Assembly: GCA_030149475.1 (NCBI GenBank)
Contig: JASBRL010000104.1
Location: 1-62,194, forward strand
Direction of reading: 5' to 3'
DNA: 62,194 nt
From: Marinobacter sp.
GTDB lineage: Bacteria; Pseudomonadota; Gammaproteobacteria; Pseudomonadales; Oleiphilaceae
Shown here: positions 1-11,497 of the stretch, one piece after another
Numbering within the stretch: the stretch's first letter is position 1
Layout: each line of letters begins with the position of its first letter
The notes under the pieces: model-generated
Databases searched by the model: none
Seen by the model: the letters and a program-made list of their open reading frames with translations, nothing else
What the model was told of the DNA's origin: nothing
Position numbers and translations under genes: made by a program

Positions 1-100
1 CTGGCTCTCCCTGAAAGCCGGAATCAAGGCGAGGCTTCGCAGGAAGGCTGGTTGCCTTTCAAGAAGGCTCAACGCGGAGTCCGGCTTTCAGGGAGAGCCC
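1..100. repeat. Folded palindromic non-coding element with a 20-bp perfect stem
   Basis: Positions 3-22 (GGCTCTCCCTGAAAGCCGGA) are the exact reverse complement of 80-99. The 57 bases between them hold two more hairpins, GCGA/TCGC at 29-40 and AAGGC/GCCTT at 44-58, so the segment can fold as a branched structure. No coding sequence is apparent in it. It sits at the window edge, so its true left border is unknown. It could be a miniature mobile element, a REP-like element or a structured RNA; the sequence alone does not decide. Confidence 0.6.
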
Positions 101-112
101 CTGCGGGCAAGC

Positions 113-234
113 GTTGAGAGGCTCATTGGCCGCGTTACGACTCGGCAAGGACGTCGGCCATTACCGGCGAGTCGCGCCTTGCCACTGAGCCTCTCAACAC
201 TTGCAGAATCGTCAATAGACTTGATCAGAGGTTC
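113..234. repeat. Dispersed intergenic repeat, copy A (most complete copy)
   Basis: This copy joins the two parts seen separately in the other copies. Positions 155-185 match 46653-46683 at 29 of 31 bases. Positions 202-234 match 11577-11609 exactly over 33 bases. The segment is also palindromic: 113-125 pairs with 186-198 (13 bp, perfect), 144-150 pairs with 177-183 (7 bp), and a small hairpin lies at 154-170. It ends 19 bases before the probable ATG of the CBS-domain gene at 254, so it probably forms the 5' leader of that gene. Confidence 0.75.
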
Positions 235-253
235 CCTTACTTACGGTAAGCTT

Positions 254-886
254 ATGTCGATCTATGTCAGCGAGCCCGGCCGCCCGGTCGAAACCCGGCT
301 ACCGGAAATTCTCAGGAATCGGCGCGTTGGTTCGGTTGGGGGCAGCAACAGCACCCGGCAAATCAGTCATGACCGCACCGGGGGTACGGACGCCGCAGAG
401 ATGAATACCGAGCAGGTCACTGCCAGACGGGCGTTTGCCGAATACAGCCAGACCATGGAGTCGTATCAGGAGACCGAGCGCCCATACCTGCCCGTCTCCC
501 GTATGTACAGCGAGGCCATTGTGACCGTGGAGGCCAAGTCAAGACTGGTGGACGCCCGCAACGGGATGAAACAACATGGCGTACATCATGTGGTTGTGGT
601 CGCGGAGGGTTCGGTGGCCGGGCTGATTGACGACCGTTGGCTGCTCGGCTGGCTGGCTGAGCAGTCGGACACCCGGCCGGAACAGACATTCAGTCAGACC
701 GAGCTCCCGGCCTTTCTGACCGCCAGCCCCGAGACAGATGCCCATCAGCTCGCTCGCCTCATGCTGGCCCACCAACTGGACGCCGCGCTGATCATTGATC
801 ACACCGGCACCACCCTGGGTATCGTAACCGGGACTGATTATCTGAGACTGTACGCTGAAGCGAGCCGGCAGCAGCGCAGCGTATGA
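254..886 (+). CDS. CBS-domain protein
   Basis: A 210-residue soluble protein with a pair of CBS domains, at roughly residues 80-135 (start LPVSRMYSEAIVTV) and 148-205 (end LGIVTGTDYLRLYAEA). CBS pairs usually bind adenine nucleotides or S-adenosyl compounds and act as sensors. The first 75 residues are low in recognisable structure and match no family I know. I chose the ATG at 254: the frame runs upstream to a TTG at 179, but those codons lie inside the repeat element. A strong Shine-Dalgarno is not visible. The gene stands alone and converges on the lipoprotein gene, with a gap of only 14 bases. The partner protein is unknown. Confidence 0.75.
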   Translation: MSIYVSEPGRPVETRLPEILRNRRVGSVGGSNSTRQISHDRTGGTDAAEMNTEQVTARRAFAEYSQTMESYQETERPYLPVSRMYSEAIVTVEAKSRLVDARNGMKQHGVHHVVVVAEGSVAGLIDDRWLLGWLAEQSDTRPEQTFSQTELPAFLTASPETDAHQLARLMLAHQLDAALIIDHTGTTLGIVTGTDYLRLYAEASRQQRSV

Positions 887-900
887 GCTACCAGCCCACC

Positions 901-3705
901 TCAGGGCGTAAAGGGATTCAGTTGTCGCCCTGAACCACTGAACAGAACCAGATTCCAGACGTCTCCATTACCCGGGTTTTGCCGGATCAGCGAGACAATC
1001 TTGTCATCCCGGTATTGCGCCAGATCGGTCACTGCGCCATTAACAAAGGCCGGTTGTGTACGCCAGGTCGTTTTAACGCCCGGTGCCAGCGTGGTGCTGC
1101 CGGGGTCCGCCGGCGCCATGTCCGCGCCGTTGGTGGGAGTGAGCCGAGCGAGTATCGGGTTGGTCCCTGCCGGGGCACTCGCCGCCGGGTCAAACCGACC
1201 ACTTGTCAGCCCCCCGGCAACAATATCTGAATCAAACACCACCAGGTCCGAAAATACGTCATTGGCGCTGTCATCGGCGTCGTTCAGAGTCACGGCGGCA
1301 TCCAGGATAGCGGGAGAGCGATAGCGGATGATCGAGGCGGCCGGGCTATTCTGTACCACGCTTCTCAGGGACGCAGTCACGGTGCCGTCAGAATTCTTGA
1401 GATTCCGACGCTCATACCCGCCCGGGCCCAGTGCCAGCCAGATGTCCGCACCATCAAGCAGCCCAGCGCCGAGCTCGTCATTATTACGGGTGCCCAACTG
1501 GTGCACGGTAATTCCGCTGTCCGCGCTGAAGGCATTGTAAAAAAAGTAATCCGTGCCGCCCAGTTGGGGCTCACCGTTGACGCTGCCGGCCGAACTGCCA
1601 AAGAGCAGGCCGGCGTTGTTCCGGGATTCGATGTTGGTGACGTGGTCGTCCAGCCCGGAACCTACCTGACGAGTCCAGGCAATGCTTGGGGTTTCCTTGT
1701 TGTCCGCCACAATGGTATCGATACGCTGTACATAACTGTCAATACCACCCGCCAGGCTATTGGCGGGCCAGGTGCCACTGGTTTCGCCTCCGACCAGCAG
1801 GCTACCGTTCCGGTTCATGGCAACGGCCAGCGGCCGGTCGTCTCCGGAAGTTCCACTCTGAACCGACCAGACGGGAAAATACAGTGCCTGAGCCGGATCA
1901 AAGCGAAGCAAAACCTGAACAGCGTCGAGCCCGCCGGCATTGGTGGCCCCGGTCAGGTTGCCCCGGCTGCCATAGACCACGCCAAGTTCGTGTCGAACAA
2001 CGGTGACCTTACCTTCCTTGACGGACCGCTCCGAATAGCGCACCCGGGGCGGCGAATCCAGAGTACCGGGCGCTTCGGTCACCACCAGCGACTGTTGCAG
2101 GGCGCCCTTTCGGTCAAAGACTTTCAGCAGGACATCACCGGGCTGATACGTTCCGGGAGCCCCCTTGTAAACACCCGTCACAATAAGCTGGCCGTTGAGT
2201 CCGACAAGCATATCAGTCGGCACAAATCCGGAAGACTTGCCCACCTGCAGACTGGATACCAGCTCGTTGATAGTCACCCGCAGGCCGTCGTTTGCCGGCG
2301 CCGCGTAGTACTGACGACCATCCTGAAAGCGCTGATCAACCGCAACCACAATGATTTTGTCATTGTCCAGAGGGGCAACATTGCCGTTGGGGGCCGATAT
2401 CCGGAATTCCACCTTGTCCACGCCCGCCGGGAATGACAGTTCGTCAGTAGTCAGCCATGCCGGTCCGGCAGGATCGGGGTTGCGCCTTTCGATAACATAG
2501 TCCTCGCCGAGGCGGGCAGACGAGCCCTCCCCACGGGCCAGGCGCACCCTGTAAGTTGTGTCTGCTTCCTGACGGCCTTCCAGGCGAGCGACATAAATGC
2601 GCTTTTCCCGGGCGTTGATCACATCACGAACGCTGCCGTCGGTCGTCTCGAAGGATACCGCGGTTTCGTTATCGTTGATGCTCAGCGATTGCGCAATGCC
2701 GGTATTGCCCGCGCCCAGTGACGCAATCCCTTCCCGCACACTGGTGAGGTTGAGTCGAAACGATTCTGTAATTTCCGGAACGTCATCCGACACAACCTCC
2801 AGACGGATATAGCACTCGGTGATGCCGGGCTTCATGGTCAGCACGCCCCTGGTCAGATAACCCTTCCCGTCAGGCTGATAGGTCAGGTAATCAGGAACCG
2901 GCAGCACCCCTTCACTGCTGCTGCCAAGCCCTACCACATCCTGACCGATGATCGCCTGATCAAGGTTTTGGCGACTGTGGGTACAGCGCTGGTGAGGCGC
3001 GGACTGGCCATCGTCACATTGCAGGGGGTCGAATTCCGAGTTGAGCTCGAAGGCGACTTTGACCGTCGTTACGGACGGTTTGTCCAGAAGCACCTTGACC
3101 AGCACCGGAACCGTCTCTTTGGTGAAACTTCTGGCCGGGTTATCAATACTGCCATCATCATTGTAGGTTTCGGCCCGGAAGGTGTGTGAACCAGGTTTGC
3201 CCAGAGCGGGCGGTTCGCAGGCGGTCTTGCGGGTGGCTACCGGAGCTTCAACTGGTTTGCCCTCGGTGAAGGGACTGGCATCAGTACTCACCACATTTTC
3301 GTGCACGTTGATATCGAACGGGCTCAGGCCAACCTGCGTGGCGTCTGTCCCCAACAGGGTAACCTTCTTGGTAATACCCAGATCATCAAAGCCACGATTA
3401 CCGCCACTGAGCCCGGGAACTCCGCGCATGATAATACCGGGCCGCGCCTTGTTGCTGGTGTCCTCAAGCGCCAGCCAGGAAGGTGCGTTGGACAGCGAGT
3501 ACTTGAGAATGGTGTCCCCGCCATAGGCCCCGAAGTTGTAGTAATACTCTACGCCGAGGTACGCATCCGCCGGTGGTGTGCCGATAAGGGTCGGGGCGTC
3601 CGCAGGCTGGTCGGTCTTGCAACCGGCAAGCGCCACCAGCAGACCGGATGAAACCACGACCAGCATGAACCGGGAGACCACTTTCAACGACGGTTTGGCG
3701 TGCAT
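901..3705 (-). CDS. Large Calx-beta lipoprotein, function unknown
   Basis: A 934-residue secreted lipoprotein. The signal peptide ends in the lipobox LVALAGC, with Cys29 as the predicted lipidated residue; Lys at +2 suggests the outer membrane rather than inner-membrane retention. After it comes an immunoglobulin/cadherin-like segment (about 38-140), then two Calx-beta-like segments (about 210-350 and 355-480, with SFRLNLTSV, SLSINDNE and GEDYVIERR). The C-terminal half (about 490-920) looks like a beta-propeller, with repeated short motifs such as LLVGGETSG. The start used is the ATG at 3705; an in-frame ATG at 3717 with GGGA upstream is equally possible, while the frame itself begins at 3750. 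Such proteins are usually surface-exposed and may bind calcium or partner proteins. It appears monocistronic, downstream of nothing related. Confidence 0.75.
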   Translation of the reverse strand: MHAKPSLKVVSRFMLVVVSSGLLVALAGCKTDQPADAPTLIGTPPADAYLGVEYYYNFGAYGGDTILKYSLSNAPSWLALEDTSNKARPGIIMRGVPGLSGGNRGFDDLGITKKVTLLGTDATQVGLSPFDINVHENVVSTDASPFTEGKPVEAPVATRKTACEPPALGKPGSHTFRAETYNDDGSIDNPARSFTKETVPVLVKVLLDKPSVTTVKVAFELNSEFDPLQCDDGQSAPHQRCTHSRQNLDQAIIGQDVVGLGSSSEGVLPVPDYLTYQPDGKGYLTRGVLTMKPGITECYIRLEVVSDDVPEITESFRLNLTSVREGIASLGAGNTGIAQSLSINDNETAVSFETTDGSVRDVINAREKRIYVARLEGRQEADTTYRVRLARGEGSSARLGEDYVIERRNPDPAGPAWLTTDELSFPAGVDKVEFRISAPNGNVAPLDNDKIIVVAVDQRFQDGRQYYAAPANDGLRVTINELVSSLQVGKSSGFVPTDMLVGLNGQLIVTGVYKGAPGTYQPGDVLLKVFDRKGALQQSLVVTEAPGTLDSPPRVRYSERSVKEGKVTVVRHELGVVYGSRGNLTGATNAGGLDAVQVLLRFDPAQALYFPVWSVQSGTSGDDRPLAVAMNRNGSLLVGGETSGTWPANSLAGGIDSYVQRIDTIVADNKETPSIAWTRQVGSGLDDHVTNIESRNNAGLLFGSSAGSVNGEPQLGGTDYFFYNAFSADSGITVHQLGTRNNDELGAGLLDGADIWLALGPGGYERRNLKNSDGTVTASLRSVVQNSPAASIIRYRSPAILDAAVTLNDADDSANDVFSDLVVFDSDIVAGGLTSGRFDPAASAPAGTNPILARLTPTNGADMAPADPGSTTLAPGVKTTWRTQPAFVNGAVTDLAQYRDDKIVSLIRQNPGNGDVWNLVLFSGSGRQLNPFTP

Positions 3706-3870
3706 GCAAAAGCCCATTTGATCCCATGAGTGGTAAGCGCGGCGGTGCATTACACACCGTTACAAAACGTCATCATGGTAATCAATTTGCCGCACCGGCT
3801 ATCTGCGCGAGTTCTCAGATTGAGCGAACGGGGCGCAGCCAGGTCCGCACCGGGACTGGCATGACAGGGA

Positions 3871-6036
<2,166 letters not shown>

Positions 6037-6064
6037 TTATTGGTAACGCAGAACGGACCGTCCT

Positions 6065-7153
6065 TCAGCCACGCGGGGAATGATGTTTACGCTCATATTC
6101 ACGGATTCGTTGCCGACAGTGCTCGATGGTCTGAGGCGTCATCACGCTGCGCCGTTCGTCCTTGAGTTCACCACCGAGGTTGCGCACCACGCACTGTGCT
6201 GTCTCCAGCATGAACTCGAATGCCTGCATGGCACTGGACGGACCAGGCAGACTCATGAAGAAACTGATACCCGGGGTGGCCATGGTGGCCATGTCCCGCG
6301 CGTGAAAGGTTCCGGGCTCGACGGCGTTGGCAACGCTGAACTGAACGGGGCTGGTGGTTTCGGGCTGCTCGTGACGATGATAAATATCCATGTCGCCGAA
6401 TTCGAGGCCACAGGCCTCAAACAGTTTTTTCAGCGCCTTGCCGTCGAACGCCTGCTCAGGTCTGGCCAGCACGTTGATCACCAGCACTTCCTCGGCATCA
6501 GGACGATTGGCACCGGCCAGTGGCTGACCCGAGTCATCCACCACCGCGGACGGGGTCCGGCGCGCAGTATCCTCTTCCACTTCCGAGGTAACAACCGGAG
6601 GCTCGCGACCCGGCGCGACGGGCGCTCTCGACGGGCCCGGAGGCGCGGCTTCAGATGCTGGCTCCTCGCTCCCGGCATTGACGCCCTCAGCGAGGTCAAA
6701 CGGCTGCTCATCGTCCAAAGCGCCCCAGCTGTCGGAATCACTGACCATGGCCGTCGGTTCGCGCCCACTATCCTGACGGGTATCCGGGCTGGCCGTCACA
6801 CCGGTGACAGGGCCTGCCTCCTCGGGTGTTATGGTATCGCCATCGCCACCGGTGCGGGAGGCAACCACCGGGCGGGTCGGTTTCGGGTCGGGATTGGAAA
6901 AACGGGTACGACCGTGAGTCTTCAGATAGCCGCGCTCCCGCAGGCTCTCTCCGGTCGCCGGTCGGGCGCCACCGTTGGGCAGTTCGGGGTTGTACTCGTC
7001 GTCCAGCGGTGACTCGTCCAGCTCGTCCGCACCCATGCCCGATGATATGGTCATCGCGTCCTTACGTGCCCGGCGCATGCGACGGATACCGTCGATGACA
7101 ATGCCCAGAATGACCAGGGTACCGATGGCAATTAACCATTCCCTAAGTGACAT
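6065..7153 (-). CDS. zipA: Cell division protein ZipA
   Basis: Inner-membrane anchor that tethers FtsZ polymers at the division site. The 362-residue protein has one N-terminal membrane helix (residues 6-20, LIAIGTLVILGIVI), a basic stretch (RRMRRARK), a long Pro/Ser/Glu-rich linker of about 190 residues, and the C-terminal FtsZ-binding domain (from about LVINVLARPEQAFDG to the end). The true start is the ATG at 7153 (MSLREWLIAI), not the longer frame to 7252, because the membrane helix must be N-terminal; AGGAC lies upstream. It sits between smc and ligA, 117 bases downstream of smc. Confidence 0.95.
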   Translation of the reverse strand: MSLREWLIAIGTLVILGIVIDGIRRMRRARKDAMTISSGMGADELDESPLDDEYNPELPNGGARPATGESLRERGYLKTHGRTRFSNPDPKPTRPVVASRTGGDGDTITPEEAGPVTGVTASPDTRQDSGREPTAMVSDSDSWGALDDEQPFDLAEGVNAGSEEPASEAAPPGPSRAPVAPGREPPVVTSEVEEDTARRTPSAVVDDSGQPLAGANRPDAEEVLVINVLARPEQAFDGKALKKLFEACGLEFGDMDIYHRHEQPETTSPVQFSVANAVEPGTFHARDMATMATPGISFFMSLPGPSSAMQAFEFMLETAQCVVRNLGGELKDERRSVMTPQTIEHCRQRIREYERKHHSPRG

Positions 7154-7270
7154 AGCAATGCAGTCCTGTGTGCGAAACCTGTAACGTGGATACTCTATGC
7201 AATGCCGCTGTTGAATACAACGAAGAGCCCGCGCAGATGGCCTGATTGTCACGTTATGACGCCTCTCTGC

Positions 7271-10200
7271 TCACATCTCCGCCAGGGCGGCGGCCTCTTC
7301 GACATCCACCGATACAAGACGGGAACAGCCCGGTTCGTGCATGGTGACACCCATCAACTGATCCGCCATTTCCATGGCGATCTTGTTGTGGGTGATGTAG
7401 ATAAACTGCACCTGACTGGCCATTTCACTGACCATCCTGGCATAACGCCCGACGTTGGCGTCGTCCAGCGGCGCGTCTACCTCATCCAGCATGCAGAAAG
7501 GGGCCGGATTGAGCTGGAAAATCGAAAAGACCAGGGCGATCGCTGTGAGCGCTTTTTCACCGCCTGAAAGCAGGTGAATGGTGCTGTTTTTTTTGCCCGG
7601 CGGGCGGGCCATGATGGTCACACCGGTTTCCAGAAGATCATCTCCGGTCAGCTCCAGGTAGGCGTTACCGCCGCCGAATACCTTCGGGAACAATGCCTGA
7701 AGACTCTCATTCACCTTATCAAACGTCTCTTTGAAGCGCTGACGGGTTTCCCGGTCAATTTTACGAATCGCTGTATCGAGGATTTCCAGTGCTTCAATCA
7801 GGTCGTCATTCTGGGTGTCCAGGTAAGTCTTGCGCTCGCTCTGAACCCGATACTCTTCAATCGCTGCCAGGTTAATCGCGCCGAGGCGCTGGATCCGACC
7901 AGCCAGCCTGTCCAGTTCTTCGGCCCATTCCGCTTCGGTGGCGGTATCCGGCAGCTGCTCCAGCACATCCTTGAGCTGGACGTCCAGTTCCCTGAGCTGC
8001 TCGAGGTGATTCCCGGCGCGTATTTCCAGAGCCTGGGATTCCATCTTAAGCGATTCAAGCCGAGCACGAACGTCCTGGATGGTATGCTCTGCCTGACTAC
8101 GACCCTGCTCTTTGTCACGGACTTCGCGATCGATGTCCTCAAGCGCGTCCCGTGCCCCGGCGAGCTTTTCCTCTTCCGCCAACCGCCGGTCCAGCAGTCC
8201 CTCGAGCTGCATCTGCAGATCTTCAATGGGCTCTTCGGCACTCTCACGACCGTCGCGCAGAATTTCAACCCGCTCTTCCAGCCGTTCTTTCTGCATCTGC
8301 ATGCGTTCAAGTGTCGACTGCAGGCCGTCCAACTGACTGGTCAGCGACTGGGTACGCAGCTGGAGCTGATGGCTGTGATCGCGATCATGGCGGGCCTGCT
8401 GGCGTAACTGATCCAGGTTTTGGCGCAGCCTATCCCGTTGCTGTAATAACGCTTCCTTTTCCTCGTCGCAGTCTTCGGTTGCGGTAAGGGCCTGCTGCCA
8501 GTCGGCGCGCGCATCTTCCAGGTTGCCAGCCTGGATGTCCAACTGTTCGGTGGTATCGGCAACATCGTCCTGGATACGCTGAAGACGGTCTTCGATCTGC
8601 TCGGAGCGCGCGCGCAAACCACTGATGCGGGAGGTCACGTCACCGAGTGTGCGTTCAATGCTGTTGAGCTGGTGCTGCGACTCTTCCCGCTCAGACTCCA
8701 GTCGGCTGTTGCTCTCCTGCAGCGCCGCCAGGTTGGACTCCGCCTCCGCCAGTGACATTTCGGCCAGGGCCGTATCGGCCTCAAGCAGCGCCACACGTTT
8801 CTGGCGTTCAATGACGCCGATCTGACCGTTATCGGAGTTGGGCATCCGCAGCCAGTGCCGGCCCAGCCAAACCCCATCGCGGGTAACGATGCTGGCCGAG
8901 GGCGACAGCCGGGGCCGACGCTCCAGGGCCTGTTCCAGCGTATCCGCTGTCTCGATGGCGGCCAGCATGGGTGCCAGTCCGTCGGCACCACGGACCCGCG
9001 CAAGCAAACTGCCTGAACCGGCCTGTGGGGAGTCGCCGGCAACCGTCTCGATCAGTGTCACGCCCCTGGGGATGTTGCTGAACGCATCGCCAAGACTGCC
9101 AAGGTCGGACACACAAAGGCTCTGCGCCAGGGTGCCAAGGATCTGCTCGAGTGCGTAGGACCAACCCGAATCGATAGTCAGGGTGCTGGCCAGCCGGGGA
9201 CGGTCCACTAATTGATGCCGGGAGAGCCAGGCCTGCAGGGTTTCATCCTGCCCGCCCAACTGTTCGGCCAACAGGGATTGCTGGGATTCCAGGTTGGCCC
9301 GCAGCGACTGCACCGACTGCTGTGCGTCCGTGACTGCCTGCTCGGCGGTGCGCTGGCGCTCCCGGGTTTGCCGGAGTTGTTCCTGGACCTGCTCGATGCG
9401 CTCGAGAGCCCCTTCCCGCTGAAGCCGGCCGGACTCCTCCTGCTCCATCAGGTCATCGAGGACGGCATGGTCCAGTTGGTCTTCCAGGCCATCCTTTTCT
9501 GCCTGCAATCGCTGCTGCTGGTTTTTCAGGCGCTCAATGGTGTCTTCTGTCGAACGGATACGGGACTGGGCCAACTCTGCCTGACGGCGATGATCCGACG
9601 CACTGGCGCTGAACGACTCCCAGGTCTGCTGCCAGTCGGCCATGGTCTGCTCGGCCGACTGAAGACGCTCACCGGACAGGTCCGCCTGTTCCGCCAGCGC
9701 AGCCTGCTCCGGTTCGATCATCTCCAGCTCTTCCCGGACCTGTTGCAGCTTGTCCTCGTCAGCGCCCAGCTCCCTGGCAAGTTCGGCCTGGTTGGCGATG
9801 GCCTGATCAAGTTCGGTTGCGATCTGACGGCTGCGTTCGCGCTGATGCTCCAGACTCTGCTCGATACGGGCGATATCCGCTCCCGCTTCGTAATAACGGG
9901 CCTGGGCCTTGTTGAATACTTCGGTGCGCTGTTGGTGACCGTCGCGCAGCGATTCCAGAGCAGTTTCCAGGTTGACCCGTTCGGTCAGCAAGCGTTCGAG
10001 TTCGAGTTCCGTTTCGCCACGTTGACTGCGACGGGCCTGCAAGTCCGCATCCAGCATCTGCCAGCGCAGAACATTGAGTTCCGCCTTTTTCCGCCGCTCT
10101 TCCTGTTTATAGGTTTTATAACGTTCAGCAGCCTGGGCCTGGCGCTGCAGGTGCTGTAGCTGGCGGCCAAGCTCGTCACGAAGATCCGTCAACCGTTCCA

Positions 10201-10771
10201 GGTTTTCCTGGGTCCGGCGAATACGGTTTTCCGTCTCCCGCCTCCGCTCTTTGTATTTGGAAATTCCGGCCGCTTCCTCAATGTAGATGCGCAGTTCCTC
10301 AGGCCTGGCCTCGATCAGCCGGGATATCATGCCCTGCTCGATGATGGCATAGCTGCGTGGCCCCAGACCGGTGCCCAGGAACAGGTCAGTGATGTCACGC
10401 CGGCGACATCTGGCTCCATTGAGGAAGTATTCTGACTGCCCCTCCCGAGACACACGGCGGCGTACCGAAATCTCGGTAAAGCGCACAAACTCACCCGGCG
10501 CCGACCCGTCACTGTTGTCAAAAACCAGCTCTATGGACGCCTGGCCGACCGGCTTCCGAGCGCTCGACCCGTTGAAAATCACATCACTCATGGACTCGCC
10601 ACGAAGATACTTCGCCGAACTCTCGCCCATAACCCAACGCACGGCATCGATAATATTGGATTTTCCACATCCGTTCGGTCCGACGACGGCAGTCATATTT
10701 GACGGGAAAGGCACCGTGGTGGGATCCACGAAGGACTTGAAACCCGCCAATTTTATTGATTTGAGGCGCAT
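7271..10771 (-). CDS. smc: Chromosome partition protein Smc
   Basis: A 1166-residue SMC ATPase that compacts and segregates chromosomes with ScpA and ScpB, both encoded at 13814-15414. The Walker A motif is GPNGCGKS (31-38). A long coiled coil (about 170-490 and 690-1000) surrounds a hinge (about 500-660). The C-terminal head has the signature LLSGGEKALT (about 1067) and Walker B CMLDEVDAPLDD (about 1092). The length matches the Pseudomonas protein. The presence of Smc-ScpAB argues that this is not a MukBEF-only lineage. The GntR regulator gene ends 42 bases upstream, so the two may be cotranscribed. Confidence 0.97.
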   Translation of the reverse strand: MRLKSIKLAGFKSFVDPTTVPFPSNMTAVVGPNGCGKSNIIDAVRWVMGESSAKYLRGESMSDVIFNGSSARKPVGQASIELVFDNSDGSAPGEFVRFTEISVRRRVSREGQSEYFLNGARCRRRDITDLFLGTGLGPRSYAIIEQGMISRLIEARPEELRIYIEEAAGISKYKERRRETENRIRRTQENLERLTDLRDELGRQLQHLQRQAQAAERYKTYKQEERRKKAELNVLRWQMLDADLQARRSQRGETELELERLLTERVNLETALESLRDGHQQRTEVFNKAQARYYEAGADIARIEQSLEHQRERSRQIATELDQAIANQAELARELGADEDKLQQVREELEMIEPEQAALAEQADLSGERLQSAEQTMADWQQTWESFSASASDHRRQAELAQSRIRSTEDTIERLKNQQQRLQAEKDGLEDQLDHAVLDDLMEQEESGRLQREGALERIEQVQEQLRQTRERQRTAEQAVTDAQQSVQSLRANLESQQSLLAEQLGGQDETLQAWLSRHQLVDRPRLASTLTIDSGWSYALEQILGTLAQSLCVSDLGSLGDAFSNIPRGVTLIETVAGDSPQAGSGSLLARVRGADGLAPMLAAIETADTLEQALERRPRLSPSASIVTRDGVWLGRHWLRMPNSDNGQIGVIERQKRVALLEADTALAEMSLAEAESNLAALQESNSRLESEREESQHQLNSIERTLGDVTSRISGLRARSEQIEDRLQRIQDDVADTTEQLDIQAGNLEDARADWQQALTATEDCDEEKEALLQQRDRLRQNLDQLRQQARHDRDHSHQLQLRTQSLTSQLDGLQSTLERMQMQKERLEERVEILRDGRESAEEPIEDLQMQLEGLLDRRLAEEEKLAGARDALEDIDREVRDKEQGRSQAEHTIQDVRARLESLKMESQALEIRAGNHLEQLRELDVQLKDVLEQLPDTATEAEWAEELDRLAGRIQRLGAINLAAIEEYRVQSERKTYLDTQNDDLIEALEILDTAIRKIDRETRQRFKETFDKVNESLQALFPKVFGGGNAYLELTGDDLLETGVTIMARPPGKKNSTIHLLSGGEKALTAIALVFSIFQLNPAPFCMLDEVDAPLDDANVGRYARMVSEMASQVQFIYITHNKIAMEMADQLMGVTMHEPGCSRLVSVDVEEAAALAEM

Positions 10772-10813
10772 GAGGTGTCAACCGGCTCGCTGTCTTTGTC
10801 TAACGGATGGGGG

Positions 10814-11497
10814 CTACTGACTGTTGTTGGGGGCCAGAATACTCAACACCTGCCGGCGCTGGTGCTCCCCGAACGCCCTGATGCTGGCTTCAAGTTCCTG
10901 ACTGTTCGCGCAGGCCACAGCATCAGCGACCTGACGAAAGAAACGCTCGGTTTCAGACAGCTCGCCGCGAAAATTCTCCAGGGCCACATAATAGGTACGA
11001 CTGACGGCGGGTTTGAAGTTTTCCAGCGTTTCCTGCAGGAACGGGTTGTCAACCAGCCGGTAGGCCCGCCTCATGACCTCGAAACCCGCTTCGATAATCG
11101 TCTCCGTCGAGTCGGTAGTGCCATTCCGGCTGCCACCGATCAGACTCTGCAACTCATTTATCTGGTTCATCATGCCGGACAGCTCGGGGCCGGACCAGCG
11201 TTCCAGTGCCGTCCGGCCAAGCATACAGAGAAGCTCAATATAGATATCGTAGAGACTGTTGACCAGATCAGGGGTCAGTTGGGATACGACGGCCCCGCGG
11301 CGCGGGAAAATTTCGATCAGGTGACGACGCTCCAGAATCAGCAGGGCCTCGCGGACAGACCCGCGACTTACGTCGAGTTCACCGGCGACTTTGAGCTCCT
11401 GGATACGCTCGCCCGGACTGAGTTGCCCGGAAATGATACGCTGGCCCAGGTGTTGGGCTATCTGTTCTGAAAGGCTTTCAGGTGCCTGAAATCGCAT
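10814..11497 (-). CDS. GntR-family (FCD subfamily) transcriptional regulator
   Basis: A 227-residue regulator with an N-terminal winged helix of the GntR type (about 12-75, including ELDVSRGSVREALLILERR) and an all-helical FCD ligand domain (about 85-215). The usual FCD metal ligands are not all obvious: the D-x-x-FH-type motif is replaced by EAGFEVMRRAYRL, so the effector may differ or no metal may be bound. The same gene precedes smc in Pseudomonas; its target there is not known to me. A 12-bp palindromic pair in its upstream region (11593-11604 and 11685-11696) is a candidate operator. Confidence 0.88.
   Translation of the reverse strand: MRFQAPESLSEQIAQHLGQRIISGQLSPGERIQELKVAGELDVSRGSVREALLILERRHLIEIFPRRGAVVSQLTPDLVNSLYDIYIELLCMLGRTALERWSGPELSGMMNQINELQSLIGGSRNGTTDSTETIIEAGFEVMRRAYRLVDNPFLQETLENFKPAVSRTYYVALENFRGELSETERFFRQVADAVACANSQELEASIRAFGEHQRRQVLSILAPNNSQ

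Noticed and set aside
67..119. attC-like ends (GCTCAAC ... GTTGAGA) suggesting an integron cassette site
   Set aside because: The right end breaks the GTTRRRY rule, the inner L boxes are missing, and there is no cassette or integrase gene.
9212..10159. Plus-strand open frame of 315 codons opposite smc
   Set aside because: Leu-rich antisense shadow of the Smc coiled coil; no ribosome site or family match.
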